Assembly: GCF_014192155.1 (NCBI RefSeq)
Contig: NZ_JACHXO010000002.1
Span: 558,001-622,000, forward strand
Reading direction: 5' to 3'
DNA: 64,000 nucleotides
From: Roseateles terrae
GTDB lineage: Bacteria > Pseudomonadota > Gammaproteobacteria > Burkholderiales > Burkholderiaceae_C
The notes under the pieces are model-generated. The model was not told the origin of the DNA. It saw only the letters and a program-made list of their open reading frames with translations, and ran no database searches. The position numbers and the translations under genes were made by a program. Shown in pieces: positions 38,303 through 47,605 of this stretch; the first letter of the stretch is position 1; each line of letters starts with the position of its first letter.

Positions 38303-38617
38303 GGGCGAAAGCATATCGCAGCGCCAATGTCCGCCAGGTCGCAAGGTCGAGCCGGGAGTTGCGGGAAATCTTTCCATCATGCGTTTTGCTGGCGAATGAC
38401 ATGCCATGACACACACGGGCGACCTCCGCCATTCGACACATCGACAGCCCCCTCCAGCAATCAAGCTTTACCTGGGCGGCATCTGGCGTCGGTCAGATGT
38501 CCGGTTGGACGGAAGCAACGCTTTCTGACGCGCGCGGATGGGCCGGTATTCGGCCGATGGCCGCCGCGGTGAATTCGCAAAATTCTGTTCATCGCAACCG
38601 GCACCCAGGAGGGCCTC
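38303..38617. promoter_or_regulatory. Divergent intergenic region at the island edge
   Basis: About 315 bases between nudB and the 179-residue repeat protein gene. It includes a GGCCG/CGGCC hairpin (38541-38555) and a GAATT-N5-AATTC inverted repeat (38571-38585) shortly before the AGGAGG of the plus-strand gene. It probably holds both promoters and one boundary of the inserted block. No integrase or clean terminal repeats are seen. Confidence 0.45.
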
Positions 38618-39157
38618 ATGACCTCGATCCCCAACGCATCTCTGGTCGCTTCGCGGCAGCTGACCTCCCGCCCCAGCGGCAGTTATGAGATCAACGCCCG
38701 CGAGTACGGCACGATGGCGGCATCGGCCATCGGGCTGGGCCAGGCGCTTTATCAAGGCACTGACAACGCGGTGTCCTCCATCGTCTCCCTCAGCGAAGAA
38801 GGCCTGCAGGCGCTGGAGCACGGCGCCAGCAGCGTCGGCAGCGCGCTCAGCGAAGGCGCCGATGCCCTGGGCGACGCGGCAGTGTCGGTCGGCCATGCGC
38901 TCAGCGAAGGGGCCGGTGCGGTGGGTGACGCCGTGTCGTCCGTGGGCGAGGCCATCGGCGATGGCGCCACTGCCGTGGCCGACGCTCTGAGCCATGGCGC
39001 CGCCTCGGTCAAGAACGCCGTTGTCAGCGGTGCGCACAGTCTGGCCCACGGCGTCAGCGCCGTGGTGGACGAAGTCGAAGACGTCGGCAGCACGGTGGCT
39101 GGTTACGTGTCGGCGGGCGCCGTGGCAGGGCGCGCGCTGATCGATGAGCTGCTGTGA
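38618..39157 (+). CDS. Hypothetical 11-mer-repeat amphipathic protein
   Basis: A 179-residue protein of unknown function with no signal peptide. From about residue 55 to 150 it is a chain of eleven-residue units of the type ALSEGAxAVGD, rich in Ala, Gly, Ser and Val with regular acidic residues and almost no basic ones; this predicts a long amphipathic helix, as in apolipoprotein- or LEA-like proteins. AGGAGG precedes the ATG by six bases, so translation should be strong. It is coupled to the next lipoprotein gene by TGATG. Phasin-like, membrane-surface or structural roles are guesses. Confidence 0.7.
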   Translation: MTSIPNASLVASRQLTSRPSGSYEINAREYGTMAASAIGLGQALYQGTDNAVSSIVSLSEEGLQALEHGASSVGSALSEGADALGDAAVSVGHALSEGAGAVGDAVSSVGEAIGDGATAVADALSHGAASVKNAVVSGAHSLAHGVSAVVDEVEDVGSTVAGYVSAGAVAGRALIDELL

Positions 39158-39798
39158 TGCAGCCCCGACACACATGGCCGCGCTGGCTTCGGCCCCGGCA
39201 CCTGAACGGGCACCCGCACCGGCCACCAACTCCTGCTCACCACGGACGCCGCAGCCTGCACGCGCTTGCCCTGGTTCTCGCGCTTTCTGCGGGCCTCACC
39301 GGATGCTCGCTGTTCAGTCCGCTGCCAACGATCGAGCTGGTCAAAGCCAGTGCCAGCGCGGCGACCGTGGCCATCGGCCAGGGCCCCAACAAGGCCAGCA
39401 ACACCGTCTTCCAGGGCAATGCGGTGCCAACGCGGGTCTGCATTGAATACAACCGGTCGCTGGCCATGGCGGACTTCGTGCCGGCGCTGATGGCCGAACT
39501 CAAGGCGCATGACGTGTCGGCGCGGGTGTTTGATGTGGGTGTGCGGCCGGGGGACGACGAATGCCCCGCCTGGCTGCACTACCAGGGCCTGCAGCAGTGG
39601 GACAAACCGCCGCTGTCGGACCAGATGCGTCCCTATCTGGCGCAGGCGACGCTGAGCCTGCATGACGCCGGCGGACGCCTGATGTCGGCCAGCAGCTACC
39701 AAAGTGAAGAAGCGGTGATGGGCCTGGGCAAGTGGGGGTCGACCCGCAACAAGCTGGCGCCGGTCGTGACCGCCTTGCTGACCGGGTTCCAGAGTTGA
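39157..39798 (+). CDS. Sbal_3080-like lipoprotein
   Basis: A 213-residue predicted lipoprotein. A long basic N-terminal region leads to a hydrophobic stretch ending in LTGC (about residue 50), a good lipobox. The mature part (RVCIEYNRS, DDECPAWLHYQG, ATLSLHDAGGRL) resembles the Sbal_3080 family of small lipoproteins of unknown role. The first ATG overlaps the stop of the preceding gene (TGATG). The 30-residue Arg/His/Pro leader before the hydrophobic core is unusual for a signal peptide; a later non-ATG start is possible. Confidence 0.6.
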   Translation: MQPRHTWPRWLRPRHLNGHPHRPPTPAHHGRRSLHALALVLALSAGLTGCSLFSPLPTIELVKASASAATVAIGQGPNKASNTVFQGNAVPTRVCIEYNRSLAMADFVPALMAELKAHDVSARVFDVGVRPGDDECPAWLHYQGLQQWDKPPLSDQMRPYLAQATLSLHDAGGRLMSASSYQSEEAVMGLGKWGSTRNKLAPVVTALLTGFQS

Positions 39799-39888
39799 GG
39801 GCGACGCAGCCAACGGCACCGATCTGCGCCTTCGCTTCACCGCTTCGCTTCCACCGAATCGCATTCCCAATTCCACCGCGAGAACCTC

Positions 39889-40578
39889 ATGTCCCGACTC
39901 ACCGCCACCGCACTGCTGATCGTTTCCCTGCTGGCCACGGCCTGCGCTTCGCGCGACCCCATCCTGGTGCAGGACCCCGTCCATGTGATGCCGCCCGCGG
40001 AACCCGCCTACGTCGAGCGCACCAACAACGGCGCCATCTACCAGCCTGGCATGGCAGCGGCCTCGCTTTTCACCACCGAACGCCGCGCGCGTCAGGTGGG
40101 CGACTCGCTCAAGGTGGTGATCAGCGAATCGCTGAACGCCAATCAGAAGACCAAGACCGACACCAGCCGGGAGAACGCGCTGGCGGTCAAGGGCCCCGGT
40201 GGATCCAGCAATGTCGGCCTGATCGACAAGCTGCTCAAGGCCGACGCCTCCGCGTCCGGCAGTGACTCCTACAAAGGCGACGGCAGCACCCAGAACAGCA
40301 GCAGCTTCAACGGGCAGATGGCGGTGTCGGTGATCAATGTGCTGCCCAATGGCCATCTGGTGGTGGCCGGCGAGCGGAGCGTCGCGATGAATGGCGGCAT
40401 GAACACCCTGCGCTTCTCCGGCATCGTGAACCCGCAGGACATCCGCAGCGGCAATCAGGTCACCTCGTCAGACATCGTCAATGCACGGATGGAGCTGGTG
40501 GGGCGCGGCGAAGTGGCGGATGCGTCCCATCGCAGCTGGCTGCAGCGGGTGCTGGCGAGCAGCCTGTCGATCTGGTGA
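39889..40578 (+). CDS. flgH: Flagellar L-ring protein FlgH homologue (orphan)
   Basis: A 229-residue FlgH family lipoprotein with a lipobox LLATAC. Conserved regions are present: GAIYQPGMAAASLFTTERRARQVGD, LKVVISES, the Ser/Asn/Gly-rich middle, NGHLVVAGERSVAMN and FSGIVNPQDI, through to the C-terminal QRVLASSLSIW. FlgH forms the outer-membrane L ring around the flagellar rod. No other flagellar gene is in the window, and the gene stands between an unrelated lipoprotein and a giant adhesin-like gene, so it is either a dispersed second copy or a ring protein used elsewhere. All key segments look intact. Confidence 0.9.
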   Translation: MSRLTATALLIVSLLATACASRDPILVQDPVHVMPPAEPAYVERTNNGAIYQPGMAAASLFTTERRARQVGDSLKVVISESLNANQKTKTDTSRENALAVKGPGGSSNVGLIDKLLKADASASGSDSYKGDGSTQNSSSFNGQMAVSVINVLPNGHLVVAGERSVAMNGGMNTLRFSGIVNPQDIRSGNQVTSSDIVNARMELVGRGEVADASHRSWLQRVLASSLSIW

Positions 40579-40740
40579 CCGGCGGGAGGGACGCATCCCT
40601 CCGCGTGGTGAGACTCTTGGTGGGTGGGCGCGGATAGCAACTTTGAGCTAGTTAACCCAAACAAGTCAGCATATTTAGGCAGGCGCGCGCAGCGCCTCGG
40701 GGTTGGAGACTGTCGGTGTTCCCCAGCAAAGGCAGTCACC
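40579..40740 (+). promoter_or_regulatory. Leader region of the giant adhesin gene
   Basis: About 160 bases, AT-rich at 40632-40678, then several inverted repeats: GGCGC/GCGCC near 40681, GGGG/CCCC arms around 40698-40724, and GACTG/CAGTC pairing between about 40707 and 40737. The ATG at 40741 follows AAAGG. It is probably a promoter with a structured 5' leader. I matched no known riboswitch class. Confidence 0.4.
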
Positions 40741-43700
40741 ATGAAGCAACCCACCCACACCGTCCGGTCAGTCCCCGCGCAAGAAGCTGCTGGCCTGTCA
40801 TCGCCGACCCCGGCTGGCGCTCGTGTGAGCTTGTCGGGCGCATCGGCGGCATCGGGCGCACCCCTCGCATCGGGCTCCCCCGTCCGCGTCGGCGCGTCCG
40901 TCATGGGCCGTGAGGCGGCCCTGCCGGATGCGACTGGAGCCCGGGGCTTTGGGAAGGTGTCCCGACGTCCGGCGGACGACGAGGACGAAGGGACCGGCTC
41001 GCTGGCATCCGTTCCGCCTGAGACGGACGCCGGGCTCGCGGACGAAGCGGCATCTGCCGCGGTGGACGGCGGGGCACCTGCCGCCGAGGCCACCGGCGAG
41101 GCAGACGCCGCCAGCACAGAGGCGCTGCAGACGCTGGACGACGGTGGTCCGGAAGAAGAAGAGGACGATGACGCTGCCGCCTTCTGGCTGTTGGGTGGAA
41201 GCGGGAGCGCTCTGGGTCTGCTGGGTCTCGGGGCTGCGGCGGGCCTGGTCGCGGCGGCGGGCGGAAGCGGTGGCGGCCGGGATGACCGTCAACCCCCTGC
41301 TGGCGCGGATGCTTCCGATACGTCTGGCGCTTCCGGTGTGCCTGGGGCCTCGGGTGCCTCGACTTCGGAGGGTTTGGATGGCTCGTCCGATCCGGCGAGT
41401 TCGTCCGATGCGGCTGGCCCGTCCGATTCGGCGAGTTCTTCCGATGCGGCCGCACCGTCCGATGCGGCGGGTTCGTCGGAGGCCGACGCCCCTTCTGATT
41501 CCGGGATCGCATCAGACGCTGGCGATGCATCCGGATCTTCCGGCGCGTCATCGTCGGACGCTTCTGAAGCGCCTGACCCTTCGGAAGTCTCTGACCCGTC
41601 CGCCACGCCACCGGACCCCGCACCGCCCTCGGACGAGACCCAAGCGGGCGACGCCACCGACGAGATGCCGGACCTGACGACGCCGGTCGCGCCCCCGCCG
41701 ACGCCAGCGCCGACGCTGGTCCTTGTGAGTGACACCGGGGACTCTTCCATCGACCGCATCACCTCGGACGGCACGCTCCGGGTCGAGGGCGTGGTGCCGG
41801 GTCACCGCTGGGAGTTCAGTCTTGACGGTGGCCAGACCTGGGTGACGGGCACCGACGGCGAGATCCCCGGCACCTGCTTTTCCGACTCCGGCAGCCACAC
41901 CGTGCTGGTGCGTCAATCGGATGACGCCGGCAGCGCCAGTGAGATCGGCGAATTCGCCTTCTTCCTGGACCGGGAGGTGGCAGTGCCGGTGCTCTCGCTG
42001 CCAGGGACACCGGTGTCGGTTGGCGATACCTGGGTCACGAGCAGCCCCCAGGCGCTTGTCTCCGGACTGGAGGAGGGCGCCACCTGGGAGTATTCGATCG
42101 ACGGGGGCCTGAGTTGGAAGATCGGCACAGGCGGCGCCGTGGACCTCAGCGACCTGCAGGAAGGCCCCACAGAAGTATGGGTGCGCCAGACCGACATCGC
42201 CGGCAACGTGAGTGCCATCGGCCAGCTCGGGTTTGTGCTGGACACTTCCGCGGCCGCCCCTGAACTCTCGCTGATGGTGGACAGCGGCGTGTCCGCGACG
42301 GACGGCGTCACGTCCGACGGCCGTGTGGCGATCCAAGGTCTGGAGGACGGGGCCACCTGGCACTATTCCATCGATGGTGGCAACACCTGGCAGGTGGGCA
42401 CCGGCACCTCCCTGGACCTCTCCGGTCTGCCGGACGGCGACGTGCAATTGCTGGTCCGCCAGACGGACCTCGCAGGCAATGTGAGCAGCGCGTCGCAACT
42501 GGATGTCGTGCTGGACACCAGCGCCGCGCCTCCCTCCCCCACGCTGACACTCGACACGGGCGCCTCCGCCGCCGACCGGGTCACGCGCGACGCCAGCATC
42601 ACCGTCCAGGGCCTCGAAGATGGCGCGCTGTGGGACTATTCCGTAGACGGTGGCACCACCTGGCTCGCCGGCTCCGGCACCACCCTGGATCTCTCGGCCG
42701 TGCCCGACGGCGAGGTGCAACTCCTCGTCCGCCAGACCGATGTGGCGGGCAACGCCAGTGAGGCCGCCTCGCTGGACTTCGTGCTCGACACCACCGTGAC
42801 CGCCCCCGCCCTGCTGCTGCTGCAGGACACCGGCACCTCCGCGTCCGACGGGATCACCCGCGACGGACGGGTGCAGATCCTCGATCTGGAAACCGGCGCG
42901 ACCTGGGACTATTCCCTCGACGGCGGCCTCACCTGGACCGCCGGCAGCGGCACGATCCTCGATCTGGCGGACATCACCTCCGGCCCGATCCAACTGCTGG
43001 TCCGCCAGACCGACATCGCCGGCAACGTCAGCGGCGTCACCTCCCTCGATCTCGTGCTGGACACCACCAGCGACGCCCCCACCCTCACCCTGCACACCGA
43101 CACCGGCAGCGACGCGACCGACCTCATCACCCAGGTCGGCCAGATCCAGATCGAAGGCCTGGAAACCGATGCCACCTGGGACTATTCCACCGACGGTGGC
43201 GTCACCTGGCTGCCCGGCACCGGCACCTCGCTGGATCTCTCGGCGATGCCGGATGGCAACGTCCAGCTGCTGGTCCGCCAGACCGACGTGTCCGGCAACT
43301 CGAGTGCCATGGCGCAGCTCGATTTCGTGATCGACACCGCGGTGTCGGTGCCCAGCGTCACGCTGGCCGAAGACAGCGGCGCCTCGGCGACCGACCACGT
43401 CACACGCAACGGCCTGCTGGAAATCAATGATCTGGAACCCGGCGCCACCTGGGCGTTCTCCCTGGACGACGGCCTCACCTGGACCCAGGGCGAGGGTAGC
43501 TCGCTCGACCTGGCCGCCGTCGCGGGCGCCGGTCACCACACGGTGCAGATCCGCCAGAGCGACCGTGCCGGCAACATCAGCGAGATCACCCGCATCGACC
43601 TGACCGTGCTCCTGGACGCGCCGACCATCGACCTGCTGACCGATGCCGGCCTGCAGGACGAGACCCGCGTCGTCGTTGGCATCAACGCGGCTCAACAAGG

Positions 43701-46700
43701 TGTCAGCCTGGTGAGCACCACCGCGGAACTGAGCACCGCCGAGCTGCGCACGCTCTACATCCGCATCGACGCCGGCTTCGCCGCCGACGACCAGTTCAGC
43801 TTCCACGACGGTCCCGTGCTGGATCGGGACCTGTCCGCCACCGACCTCACACTGCTCGACATCCCCGGCCTGGATCTCCGCTACGACGCCACCACCCGAC
43901 TGCTGGTCATCCAGAAATCCGATGGCACCACCCTCACCGGGATGGAAGCCAGCACCCTGGCCAATGCGCTGCGACTGACCAGCCTCGGCACCGTGCCGAC
44001 TTCAGGCGAACGGACCGTCTCCATCTGGGGCGAGGACCTCGCCGGCAATGTGGGCGCACCGTCCACCGTCCGCGTCACCATTGACATCCGCGCCCCGAGT
44101 CTGGACCTCAACGGTGCACTGGACGGTGTGGAGCCCCTCACCCATGTCGGCTCGCTGGCCACGCCGGTCCGGGTGTTTGCCGAAGACCTGACCATCACCC
44201 ACGACAATCCCGACGCGCGTTACTCCCTCATCTCCGTGCGCGGCTTTGGTGGCGGCACCAGCGTGGACGACCAGCTGTGCAGCCAGACGGCGCTCGGTCT
44301 GATCACTCTGGAGGACGGCCTGCAGTGGCAGCTCGGCGAGACCGTGTGGACGGTCACCCGCGTTTCCACCCGCTACAGCTTCACCACGGCCGATGGCAGC
44401 CTGGCCAGCCAGGAGGCCGTGACCGCGCTGCTCGAATCGCTGCGCCTGATGAATGATTCGGTCGACCCGGGTCAGGGCGAGCGCCGCTTCACCGTCGTGT
44501 TGACCGACGAAGTCGGCAACTCCGGCCGCGCCGAAGGCTCGGTGGTGCTGGACCACATCGCCCCCATCGTGGACCTGAACGGCCTGGCCGACGGTCTGGA
44601 TCATGCGACCCAGGTCGCCGCCGGCGTGAGCTGGATGCTGCCGGTGTTCAATCCGGCCACTGCGTCCCTCACCGACGACAGCCCCATCACGCTCCTGACG
44701 CTGACCTTCTCGTCGGCGCTGAGCAATGCCTTCCAGACGGCCGCCGGCCAGCAGGAGCGCATCGGCCTGTCCGACGGCGACGACACCGATGGCATGGCGG
44801 ACGCGCTGGTGCTCGGCCTGGGCGGCACACTGATCAACGATCGACTGATTCCCGGGCGCACCATCACGCTGACGCTGTCCGCCGATGCGGCCCAGCCGAC
44901 GCTGGTCATCAGCGCGGATGCGCCCCTCACCGCCGAACAGGCCTCCCAGCTGCTGCAGTGGCTGCGCTTCGAGGGCGACGCGAATGCGGCCCTGGGCGGC
45001 CGCACCGTGGCGGTCACCGCCACCGATGTCGCCGGCAACACCTCGGCGACGCCCACCTTGTCGCAGATTCAGGTGCTGCCGGAAGGCACCCCGATGGTGT
45101 TCCTCCATCCCGACAGTGACAGCGGGACCTACCACTCCGACAGCATCACCCGTCTGGATGGCTCTGCGGCGGCGCCCCTGCGGCTGCGCGGCGCCGGCCG
45201 CCCAGGAGCGACCCTGCTGGTGTATCTGGACGCTGACCGCGATGGCGTCGGTACGCTGGCCGAGCAGGTCGGCACGGTGGTGTGCGACGCTCAGGGCCGC
45301 TGGGAACTTCAGCTGCCGGCCAACGCGCTGGCCGACGGCAGCTACCAGTTCATCGCCGTGGATGCGGTCGCCGGCCTGACCTCCCCGGCGCTGACGATGA
45401 CGGTGGACACCCGGCCGCCCGCCAGTGCCTACGACATGGGTGCGTCGGTCGCGCTGTCGCCGGTGCTGTTTGGCGTGTCGGACGCCTTCGAGCGGGTGCT
45501 GGTGGAGATCGACACCGACAACAACCTGCTCAACGGCTATGAGCTGCGGTATGAAACCCGCTCCGATGCCGCCGGCCAATGGCAGATCGACACCCGTTTT
45601 GCGACGCCGGTGTGGGGCAGCTTCGAATCCTTCCGGGACGGCGCCACCGTCAACACCCGCGTGACCACCTTTGACATGGCGGGCAATACGACCGTCCGGG
45701 AGGATTCCGCCCCCGCCATTGCCTCGGTCTTCAACCTCTCCGATGCGCAGGTGGTGGAAGGCGTGGACGGGACCCGGGAGCTGGTGTTCATGGTCAGCCG
45801 CAGCGGGGACCTCAGCAGCGAAGGCAGCGTGGACTGGTCGCTGGACCTGTTGCGCAGTTCGGCCACCAACAACCCGAACGGCCTGCTGTCCGACCTCGAT
45901 TTCTCCGGCGCGGCGTCGGGCCGGGTGCAGTTTGCTGCCGGCGAAACCCAGCAGCTGGTGCGCTTCACCGTTGCGGGCGATTACTACCGCGAGGTGAACG
46001 AACGCCTGATGGTGCATCTGGAAGATGCCCAGGGCGGGACCATTGGCGATGGTCTGGGCATCGGCACCATTTATGAAGTCGACATCGACCGGATGCAGGC
46101 CGCCTACAGCATGCGCAACCTGAATCCGAATCTCAACACCGCGTCCATCCGGGTCCGGCGCTCTTCCGACGATCAGGAGATGGACATCGGCTTTGATGCC
46201 AACGGCCTCCTGGACCGGACAGCCTTGCTGAATTTTGTGGGGCGCGGCAGCACCGATCGCGGATTCGTGACCACCTGGTACGACCAGTCGGGCCACGGTC
46301 GGGACATGGTGCAGAGCGTTGCGTCCAAGCAGGGCGTGGTCGTGGATGGCGGCGTGGTGGTGACGCGGGCAGATGGAACCGTGGGCATCAGTTTCAACAG
46401 CCGCAACGGTACTTCGGACGATTTCATGATGGCCAACGGCCTGGCCGGTAAGGACTGGACGAGCGCACTGATCTACGCGAAGGTGCAGTCGGAGGGCTCC
46501 CGCGATGGCTCGCTCTTCAACCTGGGCACCAGCCAGAGCGGGCGCCTGAGTGCTCACTATCCGGAGGGCAGTCGCGGCTACGTGTTCGACGTCAACAACT
46601 ACGATGCCACGGGCCGACTGTCTCGCGCCGTCTCAGGCGGGAACTCGGCGCTCGTGGGCCTGGCCAACGACATCGTCTTTGAAGCCCATTCCGGCAACAC

Positions 46701-47601
46701 CACGGCGGGAACCGCCAGCCTCAACTACACCGACTCGGCGCAGGCCATCTACGAAAACGGCGTCCGCGTGACTTCGGACAGCACCCTGGCGGCCACCTTC
46801 CCCACCTCCACCCAGTGGCGCCTGGCCATGCACGGCACCGACAGTGCGTATTACCAGCAGGTCATCTACAACGAGTTCATGGTCTATCTCGATACGGCCA
46901 ACAGCACGCCGGAGATGCAATCGCTGCTGGGGACGGCCAATGATGACGTGCTGACCTATTCGGGCGAGCGCAGCCTGCTTCGCATCGACGGGATGGCGGG
47001 CCACGACACCCTCTACCTGTCCGGCGCGACGGACATCGACTTCGGCCAGTTCAGCGGCGGTGTGCGCGGCCTGGCCCAGGTGTGGATGGACAACGACCGC
47101 GCCAACACCCTCACCCTGACCACCGCCACCCTGGCCGCCAACGGCAGCATGCCGCTGACGGTGGTGATGGGTGAAGGCGACAGCGTGGTGCTCAACGGCC
47201 AGCGCTTTGACTACGACGAGGACCGCCTGCAGACGCTGGTGATCGGGCAGGACCGGGACGAGGTGCTGTTCAGCACCAACCGCAACGATGTGATGCGCGG
47301 CGGCGCTGGCGCGGACACCTTCACCTGGCGTGCGGAGCAAGGCGGTGTGGATACGGTCCTGGATTTCAGCGACGCCCAGGGCGACCGTCTGGACCTGAGC
47401 CTGCTGCTGCAGCGCATGACGGCGGGGCGGGAAGATCTCTACCTCAACCGCCAGCTCGATGCCAACGGGCAAGTGATGCTGCTGGTGGACCGTGACGGCC
47501 GCGGACACTTCCAGGCTCCGGACCTGGTGATCCTGCTCGGCTCGGCCCATCCGGCGGATTCGATCTCCATCGTCACCCAGTACGGGGTGGCGACGCTCTG
47601 A
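40741..47601 (+). CDS. Giant type I-secreted adhesin-like protein (Ig-like repeats)
   Basis: A 2286-residue, strongly acidic surface protein. In order: an Ala/Glu-rich N-terminus; a hydrophobic Gly/Ala/Leu segment (about 147-177) like the retention region of BapA/LapA-type adhesins; a Ser/Asp/Ala/Pro-rich linker (183-317); seven Ig-like repeats of about 90 residues (320-960), each with a WDYSxDGGxTW core and VRQTDxAGN; larger cadherin-like domains (960-1660); a Calx-beta-like domain (1660-1782); an arabinofuranosidase-B-like lectin region (1784-2057, with RVRRSSD, DIGFDANG and TTWYDQSGHGRD); and a type I secretion C-terminal domain (2154-2286) with one RTX-like GGAGADTF. No ABC exporter is in the window. 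ATG 40741 is chosen; the frame opens at 40624. Confidence 0.85.
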   Translation: MKQPTHTVRSVPAQEAAGLSSPTPAGARVSLSGASAASGAPLASGSPVRVGASVMGREAALPDATGARGFGKVSRRPADDEDEGTGSLASVPPETDAGLADEAASAAVDGGAPAAEATGEADAASTEALQTLDDGGPEEEEDDDAAAFWLLGGSGSALGLLGLGAAAGLVAAAGGSGGGRDDRQPPAGADASDTSGASGVPGASGASTSEGLDGSSDPASSSDAAGPSDSASSSDAAAPSDAAGSSEADAPSDSGIASDAGDASGSSGASSSDASEAPDPSEVSDPSATPPDPAPPSDETQAGDATDEMPDLTTPVAPPPTPAPTLVLVSDTGDSSIDRITSDGTLRVEGVVPGHRWEFSLDGGQTWVTGTDGEIPGTCFSDSGSHTVLVRQSDDAGSASEIGEFAFFLDREVAVPVLSLPGTPVSVGDTWVTSSPQALVSGLEEGATWEYSIDGGLSWKIGTGGAVDLSDLQEGPTEVWVRQTDIAGNVSAIGQLGFVLDTSAAAPELSLMVDSGVSATDGVTSDGRVAIQGLEDGATWHYSIDGGNTWQVGTGTSLDLSGLPDGDVQLLVRQTDLAGNVSSASQLDVVLDTSAAPPSPTLTLDTGASAADRVTRDASITVQGLEDGALWDYSVDGGTTWLAGSGTTLDLSAVPDGEVQLLVRQTDVAGNASEAASLDFVLDTTVTAPALLLLQDTGTSASDGITRDGRVQILDLETGATWDYSLDGGLTWTAGSGTILDLADITSGPIQLLVRQTDIAGNVSGVTSLDLVLDTTSDAPTLTLHTDTGSDATDLITQVGQIQIEGLETDATWDYSTDGGVTWLPGTGTSLDLSAMPDGNVQLLVRQTDVSGNSSAMAQLDFVIDTAVSVPSVTLAEDSGASATDHVTRNGLLEINDLEPGATWAFSLDDGLTWTQGEGSSLDLAAVAGAGHHTVQIRQSDRAGNISEITRIDLTVLLDAPTIDLLTDAGLQDETRVVVGINAAQQGVSLVSTTAELSTAELRTLYIRIDAGFAADDQFSFHDGPVLDRDLSATDLTLLDIPGLDLRYDATTRLLVIQKSDGTTLTGMEASTLANALRLTSLGTVPTSGERTVSIWGEDLAGNVGAPSTVRVTIDIRAPSLDLNGALDGVEPLTHVGSLATPVRVFAEDLTITHDNPDARYSLISVRGFGGGTSVDDQLCSQTALGLITLEDGLQWQLGETVWTVTRVSTRYSFTTADGSLASQEAVTALLESLRLMNDSVDPGQGERRFTVVLTDEVGNSGRAEGSVVLDHIAPIVDLNGLADGLDHATQVAAGVSWMLPVFNPATASLTDDSPITLLTLTFSSALSNAFQTAAGQQERIGLSDGDDTDGMADALVLGLGGTLINDRLIPGRTITLTLSADAAQPTLVISADAPLTAEQASQLLQWLRFEGDANAALGGRTVAVTATDVAGNTSATPTLSQIQVLPEGTPMVFLHPDSDSGTYHSDSITRLDGSAAAPLRLRGAGRPGATLLVYLDADRDGVGTLAEQVGTVVCDAQGRWELQLPANALADGSYQFIAVDAVAGLTSPALTMTVDTRPPASAYDMGASVALSPVLFGVSDAFERVLVEIDTDNNLLNGYELRYETRSDAAGQWQIDTRFATPVWGSFESFRDGATVNTRVTTFDMAGNTTVREDSAPAIASVFNLSDAQVVEGVDGTRELVFMVSRSGDLSSEGSVDWSLDLLRSSATNNPNGLLSDLDFSGAASGRVQFAAGETQQLVRFTVAGDYYREVNERLMVHLEDAQGGTIGDGLGIGTIYEVDIDRMQAAYSMRNLNPNLNTASIRVRRSSDDQEMDIGFDANGLLDRTALLNFVGRGSTDRGFVTTWYDQSGHGRDMVQSVASKQGVVVDGGVVVTRADGTVGISFNSRNGTSDDFMMANGLAGKDWTSALIYAKVQSEGSRDGSLFNLGTSQSGRLSAHYPEGSRGYVFDVNNYDATGRLSRAVSGGNSALVGLANDIVFEAHSGNTTAGTASLNYTDSAQAIYENGVRVTSDSTLAATFPTSTQWRLAMHGTDSAYYQQVIYNEFMVYLDTANSTPEMQSLLGTANDDVLTYSGERSLLRIDGMAGHDTLYLSGATDIDFGQFSGGVRGLAQVWMDNDRANTLTLTTATLAANGSMPLTVVMGEGDSVVLNGQRFDYDEDRLQTLVIGQDRDEVLFSTNRNDVMRGGAGADTFTWRAEQGGVDTVLDFSDAQGDRLDLSLLLQRMTAGREDLYLNRQLDANGQVMLLVDRDGRGHFQAPDLVILLGSAHPADSISIVTQYGVATL
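41707..43620 (+). repeat. Seven Ig-like coding repeats of about 270 bp
   Basis: Direct repeats within the giant gene, with period close to 270 bp. Units share the encoded core GATWDYSxDGG and end in VRQTDxAGNxS. Adjacent units are also alike at nucleotide level, so recombination could change their number. Confidence 0.85.
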
Positions 47602-47605
47602 TCCG

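Noticed and set aside
38571-38605. Possible PIP box (TTCGC repeats) before the 179-residue gene
   Set aside because: The second element reads ATCGC and spacing is about 12 bases instead of 15; no proper PIP box was found before the T3SS operon either.
40579-40740. Cyclic di-GMP riboswitch before the adhesin gene
   Set aside because: Attractive because adhesins are often so controlled and a diguanylate cyclase is nearby, but the conserved GEMM core bases are absent.
41548-46557. Long minus-strand frames (752 and 851 residues) inside the giant adhesin gene
   Set aside because: They mirror the repeats of the sense gene; the sense frame has recognisable Ig-like, Calx-beta and T1SS domains, whereas these have none.
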